64,000 nucleotides of DNA from Flavobacteriales bacterium. Lineage in GTDB: Bacteria > Bacteroidota > Bacteroidia > NS11-12g > UBA9320. The notes below the pieces were generated by a model. That model worked only from the letters and a program-made list of their open reading frames with translations. It was not told where the DNA came from and made no database searches. The translations under genes and the position numbers were made by a program. The stretch is from positions 372,001-436,000 of the forward strand of contig JACJZT010000003.1 in the NCBI GenBank assembly GCA_020635455.1, given 5' to 3'. Positions 18,466-29,000 of this stretch are shown here, piece by piece; position 1 is the first letter of the stretch; the number at the start of each line of letters is the position of its first letter.

Positions 18466-21315
18466 TTGAAAAAAAGTCTTCTTTTAGTTTTTGGTTCCGG
18501 AAAGAACAAAACAAAGAATAAATTAAGGGTGAGAAAATTACTTTGGCTTGCCATATTTGCAATCGCGCCTTTCATTGTTTTTGGACAATCTGCAACGGTA
18601 AAAGGTCGGATTAAAGATGTAATGAAAGAACCCATTCCGGGGATACTCGTAACTGCTTTTCAGGATTCAAAATATGTGGGGGGTTCCAGATCAGATGACT
18701 CAGGGGTTTTTATTCTTGAAAACCTTCCTCAGAAAGTTACGACCCTTAAATTCAAATATCTGGGTTATCAGGATTTGCAGCTCAATATTGAAGTGTCGGC
18801 AAAAAATATGGACCTTGGTGTAATTGTTCTCAAAACCGGCTTACAAAATATACCGGAGGTTGTAATCGAGGCTCAGTCACCAACAGCGACACTTTCGGGG
18901 GACACCAGTGAATATCAGGCTGATTCCTACAAAACCAATCCCGATGCCAGCGCGGAAGATCTGATAAAAAAGATGCCTTCCATATCGGAGAACAATGGCA
19001 AATTGCAGGCAGAAGGTGAAGATGTAAAGAAAGTTCTGGTAGATGGAAAACCTTTTTTTGGTGATGACCCTTCGGTGGTTTTAAAAAACCTGCCGGCTGA
19101 AGTTATCCAAAAAATACAGATTTACGATCAGGCTTCGGATCAAAGCCAGGCAAGTGGTTTTGATGATGGAAACACAAGTAAGACGATAAACATCGTTACC
19201 AAACTTGCTTTCAGGAATGGAACTTTTGGCAGAGTGGTTGGAGGAGCAGGCGATAATGATAAATGGAAGCTGGCAGGCAACCTGAATCGATTCAAAGATA
19301 AAAAACGCATGACCCTTTTACTAAATGCAAACAACATAAATGAACAAAATTTTTTAAGCGACGATTTGTTGGGTGTTGTCGGAACTTCCTCCGGAAACTC
19401 GCGTGGTGGCGGAGGCAGAGGAAGAGGTAGCGGCGGCCAGGGTACTTACGGCGATGTTTCAAATTTTCTCATCGACCAGAGCAACGGGATTTCAAAAACC
19501 CATGCTTCCGGGCTCAATTATAGTGATACATGGAAGAACCTTGATTTTACCGGAAGTTATTTTGTTAACCGGAGCAAAAACTTAACGACAAGCCGGCTTA
19601 ACAGACAATATTACAACCTTGAAGACGCCGGAATTCAATATGTGGAAACAGGACTTCTTTCAAGTACCAATTTAAATCACAGGGCAAATCTTCAGGTAGA
19701 ATGGAAAAATAAAAGCAACGATCAGATAACCTTTAAGCCCAACATCACCTTTCAAACCAACAGTGGAACCTCCGGATCGATTGGTATAAACGGTAGTGAA
19801 AATTTATCGCTCAACACCATTCAAAACGATCAGTCAACCACTTTCGAAGGATACCATTTATACATGCCATTGCTGATGCGAAAAAATCTGAAGAAAAAAG
19901 GCCGGGTTGTATCACTTTACATAAAAACGGATATTGGTGCCAAAAAAGGGAATTCGGATTATACTTATGACTTTTCTTTTACTGAAGACTCTGCATCCAA
20001 TATTCTCAATTCGTTAAATGCAAAACTTGACCAGAACGAGAGAGCATTTTCCGGTCAGTTTACATATACCGAACCGGTTACCAAAAACAGCCAGGTGAAC
20101 GTGAGCTATGAAAAAAATATAAGCCGATCGAATTCTGATCTGCTTACAACCAATTTATCAAACCAAACCGAAAAGATCGATTCTGCTTTATCGAGTTATT
20201 TTAATTCAATGTTTCATTCGGATGAAATCAAACTCGCTTACAGATATTCTAAAAATAAAGTGCGAATGGATGTACGCATTGCCTATCAGAAAGCTACGCT
20301 CAACAATTCATATCAATATCCTGAGGAAGGAAAAATTAAACGTCCCTTCACCAGTTTTTTACCGGGAGCATCCTTGCAATATAAATTTTCACAAAACAGC
20401 AATATCATGTTTCGTTACCGCACATCAAACAACATACCATCGGTAAGTCAGTTGCAGGAAGTGATCGTATACAATAATCCAACCATGTTGTACAGTGGAA
20501 ATTCCGGGCTTAAACAAAGTTTTGAAAACAATTTCAGTTTGCGATACAAAAACATGAACCGCGTAAAAAACACCGTTTTGTTTGCTTACATTGGATCTTC
20601 AATATACCAAAATGCAACCGTCAACAATAGTTTTATTGCAAGGGAAGACACATTTCTGACCAATGAAATTCCTGTAACCAAAGGTTCACAGGTAAGCACT
20701 TTTCAAAATCTGAATGGGAAATACAATTTACGCGCTTTTGTAAACTATACCTTTCCTTTAAAGAAACTAAAGTCTAAAATGAATCTGGCACTTAGTTCCA
20801 GTATCGGCAACTCACCATCGGTCATAAACGATCAGGTGAACAATTCTTTCAGTCAGGTTAATTCGTTAAATTTATCCTTAAACAGCACCATAAGTTCTGC
20901 TCTGGAAATCATCCTTAATTCTAAGACCTTATCCGGTTCATCAAAAAATTCTATACAAACTTCTAACAACAACCGGTATTTAAATCAGAATTCTTCATTT
21001 AAACTCAATTATATTTACAAAAAGAAATGGCTGATAAACGCAGATCTAAATCATAATGTATATTCCGGATTAAGCAATGGCCTGCAAAATGAGGTCCTTA
21101 TGCTGAACCTGGCTGCGGCTTATAAGTTTTTAAAAGATCAGAGAGCCGAGTTGCGATTCCTGGTGTTTGATGTGTTTAATCAAAACAATGTGCTCAACAG
21201 GGTCTTTACCGAAAATTATTTTGAAGACAGTCAGACCAATATCTTAAAAAGGTATTTTATGGCCACCTTCACATACAACATCAAATACTTCCAAAATTCT
21301 GAAAAGCAGCCATAA
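18466..21315 (+). CDS. Outer-membrane beta-barrel protein, TonB-receptor-like, with carboxypeptidase-regulatory domain
   Basis: A 949-residue protein. The long form starts at TTG 18466; an in-frame GTG at 18529 gives a cleaner signal peptide (MRKLLWLAIFAIAPFIVFG), so either start is possible. After the signal comes a carboxypeptidase-regulatory beta-sandwich (VKGRIKDVMKEPIPGILVTAF), then a plug-like section with DTSEYQADSYKTNPDASAED, VLVDGKPFFGDDP and NIVTKL, and a long barrel. A Gly/Arg/Ser tract (about residues 307-325) lies between plug and barrel. The layout matches the barrel family in which substrates are usually unknown. DUF4403 follows five bases downstream. Confidence 0.88.
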   Translation: MKKSLLLVFGSGKNKTKNKLRVRKLLWLAIFAIAPFIVFGQSATVKGRIKDVMKEPIPGILVTAFQDSKYVGGSRSDDSGVFILENLPQKVTTLKFKYLGYQDLQLNIEVSAKNMDLGVIVLKTGLQNIPEVVIEAQSPTATLSGDTSEYQADSYKTNPDASAEDLIKKMPSISENNGKLQAEGEDVKKVLVDGKPFFGDDPSVVLKNLPAEVIQKIQIYDQASDQSQASGFDDGNTSKTINIVTKLAFRNGTFGRVVGGAGDNDKWKLAGNLNRFKDKKRMTLLLNANNINEQNFLSDDLLGVVGTSSGNSRGGGGRGRGSGGQGTYGDVSNFLIDQSNGISKTHASGLNYSDTWKNLDFTGSYFVNRSKNLTTSRLNRQYYNLEDAGIQYVETGLLSSTNLNHRANLQVEWKNKSNDQITFKPNITFQTNSGTSGSIGINGSENLSLNTIQNDQSTTFEGYHLYMPLLMRKNLKKKGRVVSLYIKTDIGAKKGNSDYTYDFSFTEDSASNILNSLNAKLDQNERAFSGQFTYTEPVTKNSQVNVSYEKNISRSNSDLLTTNLSNQTEKIDSALSSYFNSMFHSDEIKLAYRYSKNKVRMDVRIAYQKATLNNSYQYPEEGKIKRPFTSFLPGASLQYKFSQNSNIMFRYRTSNNIPSVSQLQEVIVYNNPTMLYSGNSGLKQSFENNFSLRYKNMNRVKNTVLFAYIGSSIYQNATVNNSFIAREDTFLTNEIPVTKGSQVSTFQNLNGKYNLRAFVNYTFPLKKLKSKMNLALSSSIGNSPSVINDQVNNSFSQVNSLNLSLNSTISSALEIILNSKTLSGSSKNSIQTSNNNRYLNQNSSFKLNYIYKKKWLINADLNHNVYSGLSNGLQNEVLMLNLAAAYKFLKDQRAELRFLVFDVFNQNNVLNRVFTENYFEDSQTNILKRYFMATFTYNIKYFQNSEKQP

Positions 21316-21344
21316 CGCTATTGTGGAATTATTTACGTACTTAT

Positions 21345-22769
21345 ATGAATTGTAATGTTTATAAAACTTTAAGAGTTAAAAATTCAAAAGATGTTCTGTT
21401 GAAAAACACGTTTATTCTATGTATCGCAGCATTAACTTCCTGCAGAACGATCGTTCCGGAACGCCCGGTTATGAGCGAGGTAAGTATTCCGGTAGCTCCT
21501 CAGGTTTTATCCGAAATAGATGTGCCCATCAAGATCGATCTGGCTCCCTATTTTAAACAAGCTGAAAATGAAGTTCCAACGGATTTTTCAGGCAAGGAAG
21601 CTCCTTGTGAAGGATTGTCATACAACTACTTCTTTAAACGTACTCCTTTTAATATTCGCGGGTTTGGCAACAGGATCGATCTTGACTTTCAGGGTCAATA
21701 CAGCATTGACCTTTCATACTGTGCCAAATGCGCTTTCGGAAAATGCTTCGTTCCGAAGCTTACCGCCAGTTGTGGAATTGGTGAATCGTTGAGAAAAATG
21801 AATATATCGTATTCCTCAACTGTCAATGTTGAAAGAGATTATATTATAAATACAAAAACCAAACTTGAACAGCTTAAGCCGATCGACCGGTGCAAAATGA
21901 CCATTCTAAATCTGGATGCTACCGACCGGCTTATTCAATACATAAGAGGACCTCTTGAAAATTTAGGTACAGAAGTTGATAAAAAAGTTAGCGAGTACGA
22001 GCTAAAACCCATGGTAAATGAATTATGGAAAAAGATCAATACCGAATTTTACATCGAATCTCTTGGATACTTAAGCATCAATCCAAGAAGTGTTCACATG
22101 AGCAACCTGGATATGAAAGGTTCGGAACTTAATTTTTCTCTGGCTTTAAAAGCCATGCCGGTAATAAGAAGCAACCGGGTAGCACTTTCCGAATTTCCGC
22201 TGCCCGAACTCAACACGTATCAAAAAGGAAATGGTTTCAAGATCAACCTTGACATTATGGTTAATTACGATACACTTTCGAATTATATAAGTAAACTCAT
22301 CCGTGGACAGGTTATTCCCATAAAAAAGAAAAAAATCATTGTTCGCGATATTGAAATTTACGGTATTGGAAATCAAAAGGCCGTTATCGGTCTTAGCTTT
22401 ACAGGCAGTCGAAAAGGCAAATTGTATCTTGTGGGCACTCCGGTTTATGACGAACTAAAAAAGACCATTCGATTTACCCAACTGACCTTTGATGTAAAAA
22501 CAAAAAGTATGGTGTTTAAAATGGCAAAATGGTTGTTCAATAAAAAGGTTACCCAAACCATAATGGATGCTGCCGTATATAACTTCGGGCCGGATCTGGC
22601 AGAAATAAAGAAGAACCTTAATAAGGAACTCAATCGAAAAATAGATAAGAATGTATACCTGGAAGGTTTGATCGATCAATTGAACATTATGAATATTTAC
22701 CCTGCAAGAGATCAATTAATGGTCAGAACCCAAAGCGCAGGAAACCTTAAATTGATTGTTAAGCAATAG
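21345..22769 (+). CDS. DUF4403 family lipoprotein
   Basis: About 474 residues from the ATG at 21345; the frame opens further upstream at TTG 21321, and a TTG at 21399 would give the most compact lipoprotein signal (KNTFILCIAALTSC). The lipobox-like LTSC places the lipidated Cys in front of RTIVPERP. Family features are VPIKIDLAPYFKQAENEVP, the duplicated beta-rich halves, and a cysteine pair in YCAKCAFGKC. DUF4403 proteins resemble lipid-transfer (SMP/BPI-like) tubes, but the function is unproven. It sits just downstream of the barrel gene, probably in the same transcript. Confidence 0.8.
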   Translation: MNCNVYKTLRVKNSKDVLLKNTFILCIAALTSCRTIVPERPVMSEVSIPVAPQVLSEIDVPIKIDLAPYFKQAENEVPTDFSGKEAPCEGLSYNYFFKRTPFNIRGFGNRIDLDFQGQYSIDLSYCAKCAFGKCFVPKLTASCGIGESLRKMNISYSSTVNVERDYIINTKTKLEQLKPIDRCKMTILNLDATDRLIQYIRGPLENLGTEVDKKVSEYELKPMVNELWKKINTEFYIESLGYLSINPRSVHMSNLDMKGSELNFSLALKAMPVIRSNRVALSEFPLPELNTYQKGNGFKINLDIMVNYDTLSNYISKLIRGQVIPIKKKKIIVRDIEIYGIGNQKAVIGLSFTGSRKGKLYLVGTPVYDELKKTIRFTQLTFDVKTKSMVFKMAKWLFNKKVTQTIMDAAVYNFGPDLAEIKKNLNKELNRKIDKNVYLEGLIDQLNIMNIYPARDQLMVRTQSAGNLKLIVKQ

Positions 22770-22908
22770 ACATTCTAAAAAACTGATTAAAATCACCTTT
22801 AGGGTCTAAGGTCAAGCCTGTCCATTATTCCAATCAAATGCAGATATACATTGTTAAATAATAACTTTATTTAAGAACTATTTAACTTTTATTCTTTCTT
22901 CAAAAATG

Positions 22909-22916
22909 TATATTTG
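22909..22916 (+). promoter_or_regulatory. Candidate -7 promoter element for the giant HYR adhesin gene
   Basis: TATATTTG matches TAnnTTTG exactly, in a 285-base AT-rich gap (22770-23054). The -33 region is only T-rich (TTTAACTTTT). Predicted start near 22920 gives a leader of about 135 bases. Apart from this I see no structure in the gap. Confidence 0.45.
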
Positions 22917-23054
22917 TGGATATTAATTACATAAAACTTACAATTGACACATACTCGATAATTTAATTAATTGATTACGAGCAGTTTGTATTTTTGATAT
23001 TTTTAATTAGAACCAGAAAAAAATTACCTGAAAAGAACCACAAAACAAACATTT

Positions 23055-26000
23055 ATGAACACATCATTACCTATTGTTAAAACCCACAGATTTTATCAGC
23101 CCTTAAAGAGGAAGCTGTTGAAAATGGTGCAAACGAGAACGCTTTTGGCTGTTCTTACTTTTTCATTTGCGGCATTGACAAACAATGCGTTTGCTCAGTG
23201 CGGAGGTTATGCACTTGAATTTAAGGCTGCGAACAAAAGCTTTGTAAACCCTAATTCAAGCACAAGAGCGATTCGCGACAGCTTCACCATTGAATTTTGG
23301 GTAAAACCCAATGCGACCATTAAGTCCAGCATGTCCGAATCAAATGGTTTCTTCAATTACACCGGTACAAGCGGACAAAATTATGCGGTCTTTCCAATAT
23401 ACGGGGGGGCTTATCCTGACACTGCCGGAGTAGGTATTTCAGTAGGTACCAATGGAGTGGCAGTATTTGAACACGCTTCAAGCTATCTTCCACCCTTACT
23501 GGTTTACTACACAACTTTATCCAGTAGCAGCTGGACGCATATTGCGGTTGTATACTCCAAAAAAACACCACACCTATATATAAATGGAAGTTTTGTAAAA
23601 AAAGGACTTACCTCAAACATCAATAAATTAATTCCAAGTTCACAATTAGGCGACAAGGGAAGTTACGGCCCATTTTCGGGAGTGATCGATGAGTTCAGGT
23701 TGTGGAAACAACCATTATCGGCAACAGAAATTGCCAATTGGTACAATAAGTTAACGTTTTTAAGTCATCCTAAAATATCAGATCTTTTCAGTTACTGGAA
23801 ATTTGACGAAGGAAGTGGAACAGTGGTAAGCGATTCCAGTGGACACGGCAATACCGGAACAAGGATGAGCTCAAACGTCACACCGGTCTTACCAAAATTC
23901 ATAACTCCCGGTTTTTTTGTAATTGCCGACACCATCCCTCCGGTGATTACCTGCCCGGGTAACATCACTCAATTTATTGATTTGGGAGTTTGTGGCAGTG
24001 TAGTTACGTATAGTGTACAGGCAACGGATAATTGCCCGGGAGAAACCATAGAACAAATCAAGGGGCTGGCAAGTGGAAGCACTTTCCCTGTAGGAATGAC
24101 CATGAATACATTTGTTGTTACAGATGCTCAGGGTAATACAGATACCTGTAGTTTCATGGTTACCGTTAACGATACCATTTACCCGACCGTAACTTGTCCG
24201 GGGAACATGACCTTATCGAATGACAATGGAAAATGCGGTGCCAATGTAACTTATACGGTTACTACCTGGGATAATTGCCCGGGGGAAACCTTAAAACAGA
24301 TCGCAGGATTACCAAGCGGCTCAATGTTTCCGGTAGGTACAACGGTCAACACATTTGTGGTTACAGACATTGCCAACTTTACCGATACATGTAGTTTTTC
24401 AATTACGGTAAATGACAATGAAGATCCTGTAGTGACTTGCCCCGGTAACATGACCGTCAATAACGATGCCGGAAAATGCAGTGCCAAGGTAAATTATTCA
24501 GTTACCCAAACAGACAACTGCCCGGGTTCGGTATTAACACAAATACAAGGGTTGGCCAGTGGTTCGGACTTCCCTGTGGGTGTAACAACAAATACCTTTG
24601 TGGCAACGGATGGTAATGGAAATACAGATACATGCAGCTTTGATGTTACCGTTAAAGATGTTGAACTTCCAAGTATTGCCTGTGTTTCTAATCAGATAAG
24701 AAACACCGATTCGGGAACATGTTCATACACCACGGTAGGTACTGAATTTGATCTTACTTCATATTCGGATAACTGTCCTGGTGTAACCATTACAAATGAT
24801 TATAATAATTCTGTTTCACTTGCCGGTGCAGTGTTTAATAAAGGTGTAACAACCGTAAAATGGACAGCGACCGATGTGAACGGTAATAAAGCAACCTGTT
24901 CCTATAACGTAACGGTAAAGGATCAGGAATTCCCAACAATTACCTGTATCGGAAACGTAACCAGATCCATGGATAGTACAACTTGTTCGTACACAGTTTC
25001 AGGTACCGAACTTGATCCAACATCCTATTCCGATAATTGTCCGGGAGCAGTGATCAGCAATTATTTAACAAACACACCTTCTCTTGCCGGAACAATTTTA
25101 CAAAAAGGTTCAACAACCATTACATGGGAGGTGACCGATGCTTCAGGCAACAAAACTTCTTGCGGTTTTGTGGTAACCGTTGTTGACGATCAGGCCCCCA
25201 GTATTGCCTGTGTAGGTGATCAAACAAGATCCACAGATGCAGGAAAATGTTCTTATAAGGCCGTTGGAAACGAATTCAACCCGACAAGCTATTCCGATAA
25301 TTGTCCGGGAAGTACGATCACAAATTCTTTCAACAATTCTTCTTCACTCACAGGTGCTGTTTTCCCAAAAGGTGTAACATCAGTAACCTGGACAATAACC
25401 GATGCATCCAACAATTCAGCTACCTGTAGTTTTGATGTAACAGTTGAAGACAATGAAGATCCTAAAATAACCTGTCAGTCAGATCAAACAAAATCAATGG
25501 ATGCCGGCAGGTGTGATTATACTGTTTCAGGCACCGAGTTCGATCCTGCTTCATACTCTGATAATTGTCCTAAAGTTTCTATCGAAAACGACTATAATAA
25601 TTCCAACACTCTGGCTGGTGCAATATTCACAAAAGGTACTGTTACTGTAACCTGGACCGCAACAGATTCTTCAGGAAATACAGCGACATGTAGTTTTGAT
25701 GTTACGGTGAAGGATGATGAAGATCCCACCATTTCATGTGTTTCTAACCAAACCAGATCCATGGATCCTGGAAAATGTGATTATACTGTTGTAGGAACTG
25801 AATTCAACCCAACAAGCTATGGCGACAATTGTCCTAACCCAACCATAAAAAACAATTATAACAACAGCAATACTCTTGCCGGAGCAGTCTTCACAAAAGG
25901 TACAAGCACTGTAACCTGGACAGTCACTGATGCTTCCGGAAACACAAGTACTTGCAGTTTCGATGTTACGGTCAACGATGATGAAGACCCAACTATTTCA

Positions 26001-29000
26001 TGTGTTGGTAATCAATCAAAAAATATGGATCCGGGTAAGTGTACCTATACGGTTAATGGTACTGAATTCGATCCTACTTCATTCGATGACAACTGCCCGA
26101 ATGCAACCATCAAAAACAACTTCAACAATACAGCTTCTCTTGCAGGTGCTGTTTTTGACAAAGGCTTGACCACCGTTACCTGGACGGTTACAGATGCATC
26201 GAACAATACTGCAACCTGTAGTTTCAATGTTACGGTAATTGATAATCAAAATCCAACCATAACCTGTCAATCAGACCAAACCAGAAGTACTGATAACGGT
26301 AAATGTACCTATGCAGTTTCCGGCACTGAATTCGATCCCGTATCTTTTACGGACAATTGCCCGGGTTCTACCACAAGTAATAACTTCAACAATTCAGCAA
26401 CACTGAATAATGCAATATTCCCAAAAGGTACTACTACGGTTATATGGACCGTTACCGATGCGGCAAACAACATAGCTACCTGTAGTTTTGATGTAACGAT
26501 AAACGATAACGAGGATCCAAAAATATCTTGTGTAACTGATCAGACCAGATCAACCGATGCTGGTAAATGCTCATACAAGACGGTTGGAACGGAATTCGAT
26601 CCCGTTTCTTATTCAGACAATTGTCCCGGAGTTACCATCACCAATGACTACAACAATAGCAACACACTTAATAATGAAATTTTCCCTAAAGGAACTACAA
26701 CGGTCACCTGGACAGCAACCGATGCTTCTAATAATACATCGACCTGCAGCATTGATATTGAAGTTGAAGATGATGAGGATCCAACCATTACATGTATTTC
26801 AGATAAAACCAAATCCACCAATCCGGGAGTTTGTACCTATAAAGTTACGGGGACTGAATTTGATCCGGTTTCCACAGATGATAATTGTGGTGTAGCCTCG
26901 GTTACAAACGATCATAATGGTACTTCTTCACTGGCCGGAGCATTATTCTCTAAAGGAACTACCACTGTTACATGGACCGTTATGGACTCAGCAGGCAACA
27001 CTTCAACCTGTTCGTTTGATGTAACTGTGAATGACAATGAAAATCCAAAAATAACCTGCTTCCCAAGTACAACTTTCAATACCGATCCGGGAGAATGCAC
27101 CTTCAAGATCAAGAACTTCTCTCCTTTCAGCAACTACAGTGATAATTGCGGAATTGATCCATCTACCTTTGTCATTGACTACACAGGAACACAAACCCTT
27201 AAGGATGCAGTATTTTCAAAAGGTACCACAGTTGTTACGTTTTCTGTAAAAGATTCCTCCGGAAATGTTGGAACTTGTTCATTCAATGTTACTGTTGTTG
27301 ATAATGAAGATCCAACCATTAACTGCGTTGCCGATCAAACGAGATCAACCGACAACGGCAAATGTACTTACACTGCCGTTGGAACTGAGTTCGATCCTAC
27401 CAGCGACGATAATTGTGGTGTGGCTTCTCTTACCAACGATTACACCGGTACTTCTTCACTTGCAGGTGCGGTATTCTCTAAAGGAACCACCACTGTTGAA
27501 TGGACCGTTATGGACTCTGCAGGTAATTCTGCAACTTGTTCATACGATGTAACCGTGAACGATAATGAAGATCCTACCATTACTTGTGTAGCCGATCAGA
27601 CCAAATCCACCGATGCAGGTCAGTGTACCTATACTGCTGTTGGAACCGAGTTTGATCCTACTTCTACCGATGACAATTGCGGTGTAGCATCTGTTACCAA
27701 CGATTACACCGGTACCTCTTCACTTGCAGGTGCGGTATTCTCTAATGGTACTACCACCGTTGAATGGACCGTTATGGACTCTGCAGGTAATTCTGCAACT
27801 TGTTCATACGATGTAACCGTGAACGACAATGAAGATCCTACCATCACTTGTGTAGCCGATCAGACCAAATCCACCGATGCAGGTCAGTGTACCTATACTA
27901 CTGTTGGAACAGAGTTTGATCCTACTTCAACCGATGACAATTGCGGTGTAGCATCTGTTACCAACGATTACACCGGTACTTCTTCACTTGCAGGTGCGGT
28001 ATTCTCTAAAGGAACCACCACCGTTGAATGGACCGTTATGGACTCTGCAGGCAATTCTGCAACTTGTTCATACGATGTAACCGTGAACGATAATGAAGAT
28101 CCTACCATCACTTGTGTAGCCGATCAGACCAAATCCACCGATGCTGGTCAGTGTACCTATACTACTGTTGGAACAGAATTTGATCCTACTTCAACCGATG
28201 ACAATTGCGGTGTAGCATCTGTTACCAACGATTACACCGGTACCTCTTCACTTGCAGGTGCGGTATTCTCTAAAGGAACCACCACTGTTGAATGGACCGT
28301 TATGGACTCTGCAGGTAATTCTGCAACTTGTTCATACGATGTAACCGTGAACGATAACGAAGATCCTACCATTTCTTGTAAAGTTGATCTTACCAGATCC
28401 ACCGATGCTGGTCAGTGTACCTATACTACTGTTGGAACAGAGTTTGATCCTACTTCTACCGACGATAATTGCGGTGTAGCATCTGTAACCAATGATTACA
28501 CCGGTACTTCTTCTTTAGCAGGTGCGGTGTTCTCTAAAGGCACCACATATGTTGAATGGACCGTTATGGACTCTGCGGGTAATTCTGCGGTTTGTACCAC
28601 AGATGTTACTGTACTCGATAATGAAGATCCTACTATTTCTTGTAAAGTTGATCTTACCAGATCCACCGATGCTGGTCAGTGTACCTATACTACTGTTGGA
28701 ACAGAGTTTGATCCTACTTCTACCGATGACAATTGCGGTGTAGCATCTGTAACCAATGATTACACCGGTACTTCTTCTTTAGCAGGTGCGGTGTTCTCTA
28801 AAGGCACCACATATGTTGAATGGACCGTTATGGACTCTGCGGGTAATTCTGCGGTTTGTACCACAGATGTTACTGTACTCGATAACGAAGATCCTTCCAT
28901 CACTTGTGTAGCCGATCAGACCAAATCCACCGATGCAGGTCAGTGTACCTATACTACTGTTGGAACCGAGTTTGATCCTACTTCTACCGATGACAATTGC